64,000 nt of DNA from CAYJKB01 sp964370625 (GCA_964370625.1 CAYJKB010000005.1:12705-76704), one strand, 5' to 3'. Positions 27,712 through 37,815 are shown, counted from the first letter of the stretch. The notes: a model not told the origin generated them from the sequence alone. Program-made: numbers and translations.

Positions 27712-29087
27712 AAAAAAAAGCAACATTATATGAAAAAATTTATAATGATATTAAATTGCAAATTGAAATTGGTGTGCTAAAAGATGGGCAACGGCTTGCA
27801 TCAATTAGGCAAATGATGACAGAAACAAATTTAAGCAGAACAACAATTGAAAATGCATATGAAATGTTATGTGCTAAAGGATATGTCACATGCACACCAC
27901 AAAGTGGATATTATGTTAACTCTTGGGCGAAAACTAATCAAACTAATGTAAAAAAAACAGAAGATGAAACAGATAGAAAGATTATATATGATTTTACTGG
28001 CAAAACGATGGATGAAAATTCATTTGACTTTACATATTGGAAAACACTCTCTCGCTCTGTAATGGATGATTATTTAGAATTTTTAAGATATGGTGACCCA
28101 TTAGGCGAAAAAAAGCTTCGTATTGCAATTTGTAATTATCTTTTTGCTGGACGTGGAGCGTATTTCGACTATAACAATATTGTTATAGGTGCTGGTGTGC
28201 AAAGTTTGCTTCATGTTATTTGTGAAATGTTTGATAAAGAAAAGATGATACTTGCGTTTGAAAATCCAGGATTTAAAAAGGGATATAGAATTTTTAAAGA
28301 TCATGGATATAACATTGTTTTTGTAAACGGTGGTAAAAACGGAATTAATATTGATGAACTTTACAAAAGTCAGGCAAATATGCTTTATATAAGTCCAGCT
28401 CATTCATTTCCATCAGGTGCATCATTAACATATGAAAAAAGGGTGAAGCTATTAAAATGGGCAAAAGATGTTGATGGAATAATAATTGAAGATGATTATG
28501 ATGGGGAACTTCGCTTTTCGGGAAAACCACTTTCAAGTTTAATGAGAATGGATAATGAAGGACGTGTAATATATCTTGGCACATTTTCAAAGCTTTTGCC
28601 ACCATCGATAAGAATTAGTTATGCTGTGCTTCCAGAACATTTATCTCAAAAATACATGGAATTATCAGCAAACTATAATCAAACTTCATCAACTATAGAA
28701 CAGCTTGCAATGTCAAGATTTATAGATGAGGGAAAACTTGAAAAACAAGTGCGTAAACTTCGCAAACTTTATGCAAGTAAAAATAAAAAGATAGCTGAAG
28801 TATTAAAAGAATATTTTAAAAATAGAGTGCATGTAGACCCGAATGATACAGGACTTCATATGATTGTTAGATTTGATATAAATTACAGTGCTAAAACATT
28901 ATGTGATGAAGTGATAAAAAATGGTGTTGGCATTATTCCTATGTCAAGTTACAAGCTTTCTAGTGGCAATGAAAGTTCTGCTGAAATTTATTTTTCTTGT
29001 GCATCAATTAAAAATGAAGAAATTGAACAAGGAATTAAAATAATTTTCGATTGTGTACAAAGATTAGATTTACAAAATAGGGGATAA
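27708..29087 (+). CDS. MocR-type regulator (GntR domain fused to aminotransferase)
   Basis: Protein of 459 residues. The N-terminal GntR winged helix (YEKIYNDIKLQIEIGVLKDGQRLASIRQ..) is joined to a fold-type I aminotransferase domain with the PLP site YLGTFSKLLPPS (Schiff-base Lys) and IIEDDYDGELRF. MocR proteins such as PdxR and GabR use PLP as a sensor, not for catalysis. GTG at 27708 is preferred over GTG at 27699: AAGG lies 10 bases before it and it overlaps the preceding stop in a GTGA. Likely target is this operon or PLP/amino-acid genes elsewhere. Confidence 0.88.
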   Translation: MKKKATLYEKIYNDIKLQIEIGVLKDGQRLASIRQMMTETNLSRTTIENAYEMLCAKGYVTCTPQSGYYVNSWAKTNQTNVKKTEDETDRKIIYDFTGKTMDENSFDFTYWKTLSRSVMDDYLEFLRYGDPLGEKKLRIAICNYLFAGRGAYFDYNNIVIGAGVQSLLHVICEMFDKEKMILAFENPGFKKGYRIFKDHGYNIVFVNGGKNGINIDELYKSQANMLYISPAHSFPSGASLTYEKRVKLLKWAKDVDGIIIEDDYDGELRFSGKPLSSLMRMDNEGRVIYLGTFSKLLPPSIRISYAVLPEHLSQKYMELSANYNQTSSTIEQLAMSRFIDEGKLEKQVRKLRKLYASKNKKIAEVLKEYFKNRVHVDPNDTGLHMIVRFDINYSAKTLCDEVIKNGVGIIPMSSYKLSSGNESSAEIYFSCASIKNEEIEQGIKIIFDCVQRLDLQNRG

Positions 29088-29146
29088 TAGTGTATAATAT
29101 TTTGTGATAATTAAATTATATAAAAAATTTACGGAGGATAAAAATT

Positions 29147-29725
29147 ATGATTACTAACGAACGTGTAATTGAAGTTATGAAAGAGGCTGGAGTTTTACTT
29201 GAAGGACATTTTCTATTAACATCAGGCAGACATTCAAACAAATATTTACAATGTGCAAAAATATTTAGAAACACTAAATATTCAGAAGAACTATGTGCAG
29301 CTTTAGCTGAACAATTTGCAAATGATAATATTGATGTTGTAATAGGGCCAGCATTAGGAGCAATCCAAATGGCATATGAAGTTTCCCGTCATTTAAAAGT
29401 TGAAAATTTCTTTGCAGAACGTGATAACGGAACTATGACTTTAAGACGTGGATTTACACTTTCAGAAGGCATGAGAGTTTTAATTGTTGAAGATGTTGTA
29501 ACTACAGGTGGTTCTGTTAAAGAAGTAATGGAAATTGTTAAAGCTTCTGGTGCTGTTGTAGCTGGTATTGGTTCTATTGTTGATAGAACTGGTGGCAAAA
29601 TTGATTTCGGAGTACCTTATAAAGCTGTAATTTCTATGGAAGTTGAATCTTGGGAAGCTAATGATTGTCCTTTATGTAAAGATGGTTCAGAAGCTATTAA
29701 ACCAGGAAGCCGTGCTATTAAATAA
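29147..29725 (+). CDS. pyrE: orotate phosphoribosyltransferase
   Basis: Pyrimidine biosynthesis enzyme of 192 residues that joins orotate to PRPP to give OMP. The PRPP-binding loop is VLIVEDVVTTGGSV; the flexible catalytic loop is around AERDNGTMTLRRGF. The ending with a Cys pair (NDCPLCKDGSEAIKPGS) is typical of the clostridial/archaeal-type PyrE. GGAGG lies 6-7 bases before the ATG. Two bases separate it from radC, so they share a transcript; other pyr genes are not in the window. Confidence 0.95.
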   Translation: MITNERVIEVMKEAGVLLEGHFLLTSGRHSNKYLQCAKIFRNTKYSEELCAALAEQFANDNIDVVIGPALGAIQMAYEVSRHLKVENFFAERDNGTMTLRRGFTLSEGMRVLIVEDVVTTGGSVKEVMEIVKASGAVVAGIGSIVDRTGGKIDFGVPYKAVISMEVESWEANDCPLCKDGSEAIKPGSRAIK

Positions 29726-29727
29726 TT

Positions 29728-30414
29728 ATGGCTACAGACCATAGCGGGCATAGAGATAGAGTTAAAGAGAAATTTTTAAAAACTGGATTGGAAAGTTTTC
29801 ATGATCATGAAATAATTGAGCTGATTTTGTATTATGCATTAAAACAGGGGGATACAAATCCGGTTGCACATGAATTAGTCAAAAAATTCGGCAGTTTATC
29901 AGCTGTGCTTGATGCACCATATGAAGAACTTTTAAAAGTAAACGGTGTTGGAAAACATTGTGCTATTTTGCTGAAAATGTTTCCACATGTTTCACGAGCT
30001 TATAGCATCGATAAAGAAAAAGGTGCAGTGATTAATTCCACAGAAAAAGCTGGTGCATTTATATGCCCACTTTTCATTGGTAGAACAGCTGAAACATTTG
30101 TTTTAGTCTGTGTTGATTCAAAATGCAAAGTTTTATCAACTCAAGTTCTTTCACAAGGTGATGTTAGTAGCACACATGTTAATATAAGAGTGCTTGTGGA
30201 AACAGCCCTTAAATGTAATGCTTTTGGCGTGTTTATAGCACATAATCACCCGGGAGGTTTTGCATTGCCCACAAAAGATGACCAATTAGTTACAAAAAAG
30301 ATTTATGATGCTTTACACCTTATGAATATCGAACTTATTGACCATATAATTGTGGCAGATAATGATTTCATCTCTTTTGCAGATAGTGATTTATTAAAAT
30401 ATAAAAAATTATAA
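29728..30414 (+). CDS. radC: RadC family JAMM-domain protein
   Basis: Protein of 228 residues. The N-terminal helix-hairpin-helix region (LLKVNGVGKHCAILLKM) is followed by the RadC MPN/JAMM metal domain: VFIAHNHPGGFALPTKDD supplies the HxHx...D ligands, and HIIVADNDFISF ends it. Once linked to recombinational repair, the family's actual role is unresolved. It is coupled to pyrE and followed by a terminator, with uvrB starting after it. Confidence 0.92.
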   Translation: MATDHSGHRDRVKEKFLKTGLESFHDHEIIELILYYALKQGDTNPVAHELVKKFGSLSAVLDAPYEELLKVNGVGKHCAILLKMFPHVSRAYSIDKEKGAVINSTEKAGAFICPLFIGRTAETFVLVCVDSKCKVLSTQVLSQGDVSSTHVNIRVLVETALKCNAFGVFIAHNHPGGFALPTKDDQLVTKKIYDALHLMNIELIDHIIVADNDFISFADSDLLKYKKL

Positions 30415-30431
30415 TTTTTTAAAAATTACAT

Positions 30432-30465
30432 AAAATGAGGGGGAGGGTAATTGCCCTCTCGTTTT
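30432..30465 (+). terminator. intrinsic terminator of pyrE-radC
   Basis: AAAATGAG..GGAGGG pairs with GCCCTC..CTCGTTTT, ending in a T-rich run, 18 bases after radC. Confidence 0.7.
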
Positions 30466-30583
30466 GTGTTTTGGGATTTAATTTTAATTGCAAAATGTAT
30501 ATGAAAATAGTTTTCTTATTAATATAATTTTGATTTATAATGCTTGAAAAAGGCAATATTAATTTTATAGAAGGAGTGAAAAA

Positions 30584-32536
30584 ATGGGTAAGTTTGAAGT
30601 AGTTTCAGAATATACGCCATCTGGAGATCAACCGCAAGCAATAGAAAAATTATCACAAGGCATAGAAAATGGATTAGAAGAACAAGTTTTATTAGGCGTT
30701 ACAGGCTCTGGTAAAACCTTTACAATGGCAAATATAATTCAAAATGTACAAAGACCAACATTAGTTTTAGCACATAATAAAACTCTTGCAGCTCAACTTT
30801 GTACAGAGCTTCGTGAATTTTTCCCCAATAATGCTGTGGAATACTTTGTATCATATTATGATTATTATCAACCTGAAGCATATATAGCTTCGACAGATAC
30901 GTATATTGAAAAAGATTCAGCTATAAATGATGAAATTGATAGACTTCGTCACTCAGCGACGACAGCATTGTTTGAGCGACGAGATGTAATTATTGTATCA
31001 AGTGTATCATGTATCTATTCGCTAGGGGATCCAGTTGATTATGCAAACCTTGTTATTTCACTTCGTCCTGGAATGGAAAAAAGCAGAGATGATTTAATTC
31101 ATAAACTTGTAGAAATCCAATATGAAAGAAATGATATAGCATTTGAACGTAATCGTTTTCGTGTTCGTGGAGATACAGTTGAAATTCACCCAGCAGCGAC
31201 TGATGATTTTGCAATTCGTGTTGAATTTTTTGGTGATGAAATTGATAGAATTTCTGAAATTAATGTGCTTACAGGTCAAGTGTTAAGAATAGTTTCACAT
31301 GCTGCGATTTACCCAGCATCGCACTATGTTACAACACGAGAAAAGCTTAAAACAGCTATAGACCAAATTCGTACAGAGCTTGATATGCGTGTTAAATATT
31401 TTGAAGAAAATGATAAATTGATAGAAGCACAGCGTATAAAGCAACGAACTAATTATGACATGGAAATGCTTGAAGAAATCGGATTTTGCACAGGGATTGA
31501 AAACTATTCACGTGTATTATCTGGAAGAGAAGCTGGAGCTGCTCCTTTTACCCTTATTGACTATTTCCCTGATGATTTTCTGCTTATTGTAGATGAAAGC
31601 CATGTAATGCTTCCACAAGTACGTGCTATGTATCATGGAGATAGGGCAAGGAAAGAAAGTCTTATTGAAAATGGATTTAGATTACCATCAGCATTTGATA
31701 ATAGGCCTCTTAAGTTCAACGAATTTAATGATAAATTAAATCAAGTTCTTTATGTAAGTGCAACACCTGCAGAATATGAAAAAGAACGTAGCGCACAAAC
31801 TGTAGAACAAGTTATCCGTCCGACAGGGTTAGTAGACCCTATAATTTCTGTGCGTCCAGTAGAAGGACAAATTGATGATTTGATTTCAGAAATTAATATC
31901 AGAGTAGAACGTAAAGAACGTGTTTTAGTAACTACACTTACTAAAAAAATGGCAGAAGATTTAACACGATATTTAGAAGGTGCAGAAATTAAAGTTCGAT
32001 ATTTGCATTATGATATTAAAACGATAGAGCGTATGGAACTAATTCGTGATTTGCGTTTGGGCGTATTTGATGTGCTAGTTGGGATTAACTTATTACGTGA
32101 AGGGCTTGATATTCCAGAAGTGTCACTTGTTGCAATATTAGATGCTGATAAAGAAGGATTTTTGCGTAGTGAAACTTCGCTTGTGCAAACGATAGGACGT
32201 GCTGCTCGTAACTCTGAAGGTCTGGTTATTATGTATGCAGACAAGGAAACACCATCGATGTATCGTGCACTTCGTGAAACAGAAAGACGTCGAAAAATTC
32301 AAACAGATTATAATGAAAAACATGGAATTATACCAACAACTGTAAATAAAGCTGTACGTGATATTATCGAAATTTCGAATACTAATGTTCCAAAAGATAA
32401 AAAGCGATTAAATAAAAATCAAAAAGATGCACAAATCAAAAAGCTCACAGCTCAAATGAAAGAAGCTGCTTCTATGCTAGAATTTGAACTTGCAGCAACA
32501 TTGCGTGACCAAATTAGAGCATTAAATGAGGAGTAA
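30584..32536 (+). CDS. uvrB: excinuclease ABC subunit B
   Basis: Damage-verifying helicase-like subunit of nucleotide excision repair, 650 residues. Walker A is LLGVTGSGKTFTMA. The beta-hairpin that pries the strands is in YFVSYYDYYQPEAYI, with helicase motif DESHV and motif VI QTIGRAARN. The C-terminal UVR motif (MKEAASMLEFELAATLRDQI) contacts UvrC. AGAAGGAG precedes the ATG. I saw no LexA/DinR-type GAAC..GTTC box in the 169 bp upstream. Uncommonly, it is separated from uvrA by 689 bp that hold large repeat copy 2. Confidence 0.98.
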   Translation: MGKFEVVSEYTPSGDQPQAIEKLSQGIENGLEEQVLLGVTGSGKTFTMANIIQNVQRPTLVLAHNKTLAAQLCTELREFFPNNAVEYFVSYYDYYQPEAYIASTDTYIEKDSAINDEIDRLRHSATTALFERRDVIIVSSVSCIYSLGDPVDYANLVISLRPGMEKSRDDLIHKLVEIQYERNDIAFERNRFRVRGDTVEIHPAATDDFAIRVEFFGDEIDRISEINVLTGQVLRIVSHAAIYPASHYVTTREKLKTAIDQIRTELDMRVKYFEENDKLIEAQRIKQRTNYDMEMLEEIGFCTGIENYSRVLSGREAGAAPFTLIDYFPDDFLLIVDESHVMLPQVRAMYHGDRARKESLIENGFRLPSAFDNRPLKFNEFNDKLNQVLYVSATPAEYEKERSAQTVEQVIRPTGLVDPIISVRPVEGQIDDLISEINIRVERKERVLVTTLTKKMAEDLTRYLEGAEIKVRYLHYDIKTIERMELIRDLRLGVFDVLVGINLLREGLDIPEVSLVAILDADKEGFLRSETSLVQTIGRAARNSEGLVIMYADKETPSMYRALRETERRRKIQTDYNEKHGIIPTTVNKAVRDIIEISNTNVPKDKKRLNKNQKDAQIKKLTAQMKEAASMLEFELAATLRDQIRALNEE

Positions 32537-32571
32537 TATATGTTTTTTTAAATTTTATTTATTTTTTGTTG

Positions 32572-33110
32572 CTTTTAGTCTTGTGCAAGACAGCAGTTAG
32601 CCTTAACCACAAATACTAACTTCTTTTTCATTACTTGGTTAACCCCAAGTAATCAAGCGTTTTTATTTTTTGTATCGTCAAAAAATAAAGGTAAAACCTC
32701 TTTGCCAAGATATTTGGCACATCTGAACTTCTCATTCTCTCGGCAATCGTCCTGTGTGCAGACATGTACGTAACGCACTCTGTGCTATATTTTTGAAAAG
32801 GGACATACCCATGTGTAAATTTACGAGATTGATATAATGGCTAAGATATGGAAATCCTTTTTGCTACAAGGTACGATTTATAAATTACCTAAAATCCAGT
32901 ACGGAGTACGGTAGTAACGCATCTCTCACAACTGAAAGAGTACGTTTTAGCTTAATTTTAATGATGTGATGGTACTGAGCAAGGCGATTTTGATTTTACT
33001 TTTGACAAGTCCAAAAGTAAAAACGCTTGATTACTTGCCGTTACGCAAGTAATGAAAAGAAAAGTTAGTATATACGGTAAAGGTGAGTTGCCGTCTTGCA
33101 TAAGACAAAA
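32572..33110 (+). repeat. large non-coding inverted-repeat element, copy 2 (most complete)
   Basis: Best preserved copy. Both tips are 14-bp GTCTT-N4-AAGAC palindromes (32578-32591 and 33093-33106). The arms match each other as imperfect inverted repeats for about 95 bp, each holding a 24-bp hairpin with arms ATTACTTG and CAAGTAAT. The core of about 300 bp has GTGTGCAGACATGTACGTAA near 32753, CCAGTACGGAGTACGGTAG near 32898 and TTTTAGCTTAATTTTAATGA near 32944, shared with copies 1 and 3. No conserved reading frame. It fills the uvrB-uvrA gap; 33111-33225 holds only a short CCGTC/GACGG hairpin and the uvrA ribosome binding site. Confidence 0.85.
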
Positions 33111-33225
33111 GAAAAGTACATCTTATTATACAAAAATCCAGCCGTCGGACGGAAATTTTAATAAAAAGAAAAAACTATTAAATACAAATCAAATTAATAT
33201 TTTATTTTAAATTCGGAGAATAAAA

Positions 33226-36048
33226 ATGAAAGACTTTATACATGTAAAAGGTGCTAAAGAGCATAACCTTAAGAATATTGATATAAAAATCCCACGTGAT
33301 AAACTTGTAGTGCTAACGGGCATATCTGGTTCTGGGAAATCTTCGCTTGCATTTGATACAATTTATGCTGAGGGTCAAAGACGATATGTTGAATCATTAT
33401 CAGCGTATGCAAGACAATTTTTAGGTCAAATGGATAAACCAGAAGTAGATTATATTGAAGGTTTATCACCAGCAATATCTATTGACCAAAAAACAACATC
33501 TAAAAACCCACGTTCAACAGTTGGAACAGTTACAGAAGTTTATGATTATCTACGTCTTTTATGGGCAAGGATAGGTATACCACACTGTCATAAATGTGGA
33601 AAAGAAATTAAACAACAAACTATAGACCAAATTATAGATAAATTAATGACATTTGATGAGGGAACTAAACTTCAAATTTTAGCACCTGTTATAAGAGCTA
33701 GAAAAGGTGAACACATTAAAGTATTTGATGAAGCACGTAAAAGTGGTTATGTTCGTGTTAGAGTTGATGGAAATATCTATGATTTATCGGAAGAAATAAA
33801 ACTTGAAAAAAATAAAAAACACAGCATAGAAATTGTGGTTGACCGTATTGCAATTAAAGAAAGTGTACGTTCACGTGTTACAGACTCTGTTGAAACAGCA
33901 AGCTCTTTATCAGGTGGCTTAGTAATTGCTGATATTATAGGTCAAGAAGAAATTTTATTTTCACAAAATTATGCATGTGAAGATTGTGGAATTAGTATTG
34001 AAGAACTTACACCACGTATGTTTTCTTTCAATAATCCATATGGTGCATGTCCTGTTTGCACAGGGCTTGGAATAAAAAAGAAAATAGACCCTGATAGAAT
34101 AATCCCAAATCCAAGATTATCAATTAATGAAGGAGCAATCCGAGCTAGTGGTTGGGGAAAAGCTGAAGACGGTAGCATAGCTAAAATGTATTATGATGCA
34201 CTCGGTGAAAAATACGGATTTGACCTTGATACTCCGATTAATAAAATGAGTAATGAAGCAGTTAACGCAATACTTTATGGTACAGACGGTGAAAAGCTTA
34301 AGCTAAAAGTTGCTCGTATTGAGGGCGGAAAAATGGAGCAAGCATTCGAGGGAATTATAAACAATTTAGAACGTCGCCATCTTGAAACCACTAGTGATTA
34401 TATGCGAGCTGATATTGAAGAGAGTATGAGCGAAACACCTTGCCATGAATGCAATGGAAAAAGACTTAAAAAAGAAAGTTTAGCTGTTACAGTGGGTGAA
34501 ATTGGTATTGCTGAATTTTCAGATAAATCAATAATAGATGCACTAACATTTATGAATGATTTAACACTTACTGAAAAAGAAAGTATAATTGCAGAACGTA
34601 TTTTAAAAGAAATTCGTGAGCGATTAGGATTTCTTCAAAGTGTAGGTCTTGAATATTTAACGGTTTCTAGAAGTTCAGGCACGTTATCAGGTGGCGAAAG
34701 TCAGCGTATTCGTCTTGCAACACAAATTGGCTCATCGCTTATGGGTGTACTTTATATCTTAGATGAACCATCTATAGGGCTTCATCAGCGTGATAATGAT
34801 AAATTGCTTGATACATTGCGACGTTTACGAGATTTAGGGAATACACTTATCGTAGTTGAACATGATGAAGACACAATGTATGCAGCTGATCATATTATTG
34901 ACATTGGACCTGGTGCTGGTGTGAATGGTGGAGAGGTTGTGTTTGAGGGAACAGTTGAAGAAATTAAAAAATCTGAACGTTCGCTAACAGGTCAGTATTT
35001 AAGTGGAAAAAAAGCTATTCCTATACCTGCAAAACGCAGAAAAGGTAATGGAAACAAACTTAAAACCACTGGTGTCACTGTAAATAACCTTAAAAACCAA
35101 ACTTTTGAAATTCCACTTGGTGTGCTAACTTGCGTAACTGGGGTATCTGGCTCTGGTAAATCCTCCTTTGTAAATGAAGTGCTTTATAAAAGACTTGCAG
35201 CAGAGCTTAATGGGGCGAAACTTAAACCAGCTCCTCATAAAGAAATGTTAGGGATTGAACATCTTGATAAAGTAATTGATATTGACCAAAGCCCAATTGG
35301 AAGAACTCCACGTTCGAACCCAGCGACATATACAGGTGTATTTGGAGATATTCGTGATATTTTTGCAGGTACTAATGATGCGAAAATGCGTGGATATGGG
35401 CCTGGACGTTTTTCATTTAATGTAAAAGGTGGACGATGTGAAGCGTGTTCTGGTGATGGACTGCTAAAAATCGAAATGCACTTTTTGCCTGATGTTTATG
35501 TGCCTTGTGATGTTTGTCGTGGCAAGAGATATAATAGAGAGACATTAGAAGTGCGATATAAAGGGAAAACTATTTCTGATGTTCTTGATATGACAATTGA
35601 TGAAGCTACTATTTTCTTTGAAAATATTCCAAAAATCGCACGAAAACTTGAAACAATTCAAAGTGTAGGTTTAGGATATGTAAAACTTGGACAATCTTCG
35701 ACAACGCTGTCAGGTGGTGAAGCGCAACGTGTTAAACTTGCGACAGAGCTTGCTAAACGTGCAACAGGTAGAACTATTTACATCTTAGATGAGCCAACAA
35801 CAGGGCTTCACATTGCTGATGTGCATAAACTTGTAGAAGTGCTTGATAAACTTGTTGAAACAGGAAATACAGTAGTTGTAATTGAGCATAATTTAGATGT
35901 AATTAAAACAGCTGACCATATTATTGATTTAGGGCCTGAAGGTGGAGATAAGGGTGGACAAGTAATTTTCTCAGGAACTCCTGAAAAACTAATAAAACAA
36001 AAAGGCTCATATACAGCTAAATATCTTGAGAAATACCTGGTGAAATAA
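33226..36048 (+). CDS. uvrA: excinuclease ABC subunit A
   Basis: DNA damage-recognition ATPase of nucleotide excision repair, 940 residues, normal length. Two ABC ATPase modules: Walker A GISGSGKSSLAFDT and GVSGSGKSSFVNEV, signature motifs SGGESQRIRLA and SGGEAQRVKLA, Walker B LYILDEPSIGLH and IYILDEPTTGLH. Zinc-finger Cys pairs (CHKCGKEI, CEDCG, CPVCTGLG, CEACSGDG, CDVCRGKR) are complete. CGGAG precedes the ATG. azlC begins one base after the stop. Confidence 0.98.
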   Translation: MKDFIHVKGAKEHNLKNIDIKIPRDKLVVLTGISGSGKSSLAFDTIYAEGQRRYVESLSAYARQFLGQMDKPEVDYIEGLSPAISIDQKTTSKNPRSTVGTVTEVYDYLRLLWARIGIPHCHKCGKEIKQQTIDQIIDKLMTFDEGTKLQILAPVIRARKGEHIKVFDEARKSGYVRVRVDGNIYDLSEEIKLEKNKKHSIEIVVDRIAIKESVRSRVTDSVETASSLSGGLVIADIIGQEEILFSQNYACEDCGISIEELTPRMFSFNNPYGACPVCTGLGIKKKIDPDRIIPNPRLSINEGAIRASGWGKAEDGSIAKMYYDALGEKYGFDLDTPINKMSNEAVNAILYGTDGEKLKLKVARIEGGKMEQAFEGIINNLERRHLETTSDYMRADIEESMSETPCHECNGKRLKKESLAVTVGEIGIAEFSDKSIIDALTFMNDLTLTEKESIIAERILKEIRERLGFLQSVGLEYLTVSRSSGTLSGGESQRIRLATQIGSSLMGVLYILDEPSIGLHQRDNDKLLDTLRRLRDLGNTLIVVEHDEDTMYAADHIIDIGPGAGVNGGEVVFEGTVEEIKKSERSLTGQYLSGKKAIPIPAKRRKGNGNKLKTTGVTVNNLKNQTFEIPLGVLTCVTGVSGSGKSSFVNEVLYKRLAAELNGAKLKPAPHKEMLGIEHLDKVIDIDQSPIGRTPRSNPATYTGVFGDIRDIFAGTNDAKMRGYGPGRFSFNVKGGRCEACSGDGLLKIEMHFLPDVYVPCDVCRGKRYNRETLEVRYKGKTISDVLDMTIDEATIFFENIPKIARKLETIQSVGLGYVKLGQSSTTLSGGEAQRVKLATELAKRATGRTIYILDEPTTGLHIADVHKLVEVLDKLVETGNTVVVIEHNLDVIKTADHIIDLGPEGGDKGGQVIFSGTPEKLIKQKGSYTAKYLEKYLVK

Positions 36049-36049
36049 T

Positions 36050-36766
36050 ATGACAGCAAATAAGAATAAAATTTTGAAAAAAGCTTTTCAAAAAACGGTT
36101 CCTGTACTTTTTGGCTATATATTTATGGGTATGGCATTTGGCATTTTGTTGTCAAAGGCAGGATTTAATGCACTTTGGGCATTATTTATGAGTGTAATTG
36201 TTTTTGCTGGCACAGCTCAATTTATCGCTGTAGATTTTCTTAAAAATTCGTTGGATTTTATCACTGTGGCAATGACGACACTATTAATTAACTTTCGTCA
36301 TGTAGTTTATGGATTATCTTTTATTGAACGTTTTTCAAAAATGGGTAAAAAACGATTTTTTATGATGTTTGGACTAACAGATGAAACTTATGCACTTTTA
36401 TGTGCTGAACGTGATGGAGATATGTGGGACAATGACACATATCTGCTTACGATAGCATTTTTAAATTATCTATATTGGATAACAGGTTGTGTGCTTGGTG
36501 CATTACTTGGTGAAATTATAACTTTTGATACTACTGGCGTAGATTTTGCGATGACATCACTTTTTATTGTAATTTGCACAGAACAATGGCAAAATGCAAA
36601 AACACATATACCTGTATACGTCGGAGCTATAGCATCACTGTTAGCTTTGTTAATTTTTGGAGCTGATAATATCTTAATTCCATCTGTAGTTGTGATTTTA
36701 ATATCATTAATTGTATTGCGAAAAAATATAACAAAACATTTCGAGGAGGAAAATAATGCCAAATAA
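36050..36766 (+). CDS. azlC: branched-chain amino acid exporter, large subunit AzlC
   Basis: Membrane protein of 238 residues with about seven helices, AzlC family: PVLFGYIFMGMAFGILLSKAG, VFAGTAQFIAVDFL and LLINFRHVVYGLS are diagnostic. With AzlD it exports branched-chain amino acids or their analogues. It is packed directly behind uvrA and overlaps azlD by 11 bp. No Lrp-type regulator is nearby. Confidence 0.92.
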   Translation: MTANKNKILKKAFQKTVPVLFGYIFMGMAFGILLSKAGFNALWALFMSVIVFAGTAQFIAVDFLKNSLDFITVAMTTLLINFRHVVYGLSFIERFSKMGKKRFFMMFGLTDETYALLCAERDGDMWDNDTYLLTIAFLNYLYWITGCVLGALLGEIITFDTTGVDFAMTSLFIVICTEQWQNAKTHIPVYVGAIASLLALLIFGADNILIPSVVVILISLIVLRKNITKHFEEENNAK

Positions 36767-37085
36767 TTTTTGGACATATGTTATAATCGTCCTAATTACG
36801 TCAGCTGTAACTTTTCTAACTCGTTCAGCACCCTTTTTGTTATTTAGCGATGGACAAAGCGTACCAAGGCTTGTAACTTATCTAGGTAGAGTTATGCCAC
36901 CTGCAATAATTATTATGCTTGTAATTTATTGCATCAGAAATGTTACACCTATTGCATACCCTTATGCAATACCAGAAATAGTAGGTGTAGTAGCTACGAT
37001 AGGACTTCACTTGTGGAAGAAAAACACCTTCTTAACTATTGGTATTTCAACAGTTCTATATATGCTACTTGTACAAAATATGTAG
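36756..37085 (+). CDS. azlD: branched-chain amino acid exporter, small subunit AzlD
   Basis: Membrane protein of 109 residues with four helices, AzlD family (TFLTRSAPFLLF, LVTYLGRVMPPAIIIMLVIY). It overlaps azlC and has GAGGA inside the azlC end as ribosome binding site, so the two subunits are made together. Confidence 0.9.
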   Translation: MPNNFWTYVIIVLITSAVTFLTRSAPFLLFSDGQSVPRLVTYLGRVMPPAIIIMLVIYCIRNVTPIAYPYAIPEIVGVVATIGLHLWKKNTFLTIGISTVLYMLLVQNM

Positions 37086-37123
37086 AATAAAATTGAATAA
37101 ATTTTTAAATATATACTTTTGTC

Positions 37124-37152
37124 TTGTTTTTAATAAGATAAAAGTATATAAT
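37124..37152 (+). promoter_or_regulatory. SigA-type promoter with overlapping inverted repeat
   Basis: TTGTTT and TATAAT with a 17-base spacer. The arms ATATACTTTTGTCTT and AAGATAAAAGTATAT (about 37111-37149) span the promoter and could be an operator or the terminator of azlD. It lies 37 bases before the M50 protease gene. Confidence 0.5.
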
Positions 37153-37188
37153 TATTTCTATGGGATAAAATTACAAGGAGAATAACAA

Positions 37189-37815
37189 ATGACTGATTTA
37201 TTAATTAGCATACCAGCTGTTTTAATCTGCATCACGATACATGAATTTGCACATGGATATATAGCATATTTATTAGGAGATAAAACAGCTTTAAATCAAG
37301 GCAGACTTACATTAAACCCTATAGCACATATTGACCCTATTGGGTTTTTCTGCCTAATATTTTTCAGATTTGGATGGGCAAAGCCTATACCAGTGTCATC
37401 ATATGGACTTAGCAATCCAAAACGTGATTTAGCACTGATTGCACTTGCAGGACCGTTATCAAATATACTTTTATCATTAGTTTGTATGATAATCATGAGA
37501 ATTTTATCAATGTTCTTGGGTGTTCCACTTGTTGGAGATGTAATTGCAGCATTTATTACATTTTTCAATCTCACAGCAATTATAAGCACAGGGCTTGCAG
37601 TATTTAATTTATTACCAATACCGCCACTTGATGGGTATAAGATAATTTATAATTTTTTACCAAACAGTTTTAAAAACCGGGTAAACCAATATCAACAATT
37701 TATCTCATTTGGATTAATTATCTTATTATATTTAGGCATACTTTCTATTCCACTTTCATTAGTTAGTTCATTGATTTTAGACTTGTTGAGTAATATTGCA
37801 TTTATAGGCCTTTGA
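37189..37815 (+). CDS. M50-like site-2 membrane metalloprotease
   Basis: Integral membrane zinc protease-like protein of 208 residues, the short site-2 protease class. HEFAH at residues 18-22 is the zinc HExxH motif in helix 1, and NLLPIPPLDGYKI carries the third ligand Asp. Core membrane segments are complete; no PDZ or CBS domain. In this position next to scpAB, the short M50 protein is conserved in many Firmicutes, but its substrate is not known. AAGGAG precedes the ATG; scpA follows after 16 bases. Confidence 0.9.
   Translation: MTDLLISIPAVLICITIHEFAHGYIAYLLGDKTALNQGRLTLNPIAHIDPIGFFCLIFFRFGWAKPIPVSSYGLSNPKRDLALIALAGPLSNILLSLVCMIIMRILSMFLGVPLVGDVIAAFITFFNLTAIISTGLAVFNLLPIPPLDGYKIIYNFLPNSFKNRVNQYQQFISFGLIILLYLGILSIPLSLVSSLILDLLSNIAFIGL

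Noticed and set aside
30415..30583. LexA/DinR box upstream of uvrB
   Set aside because: Looked for GAAC..GTTC-type sites; none present.
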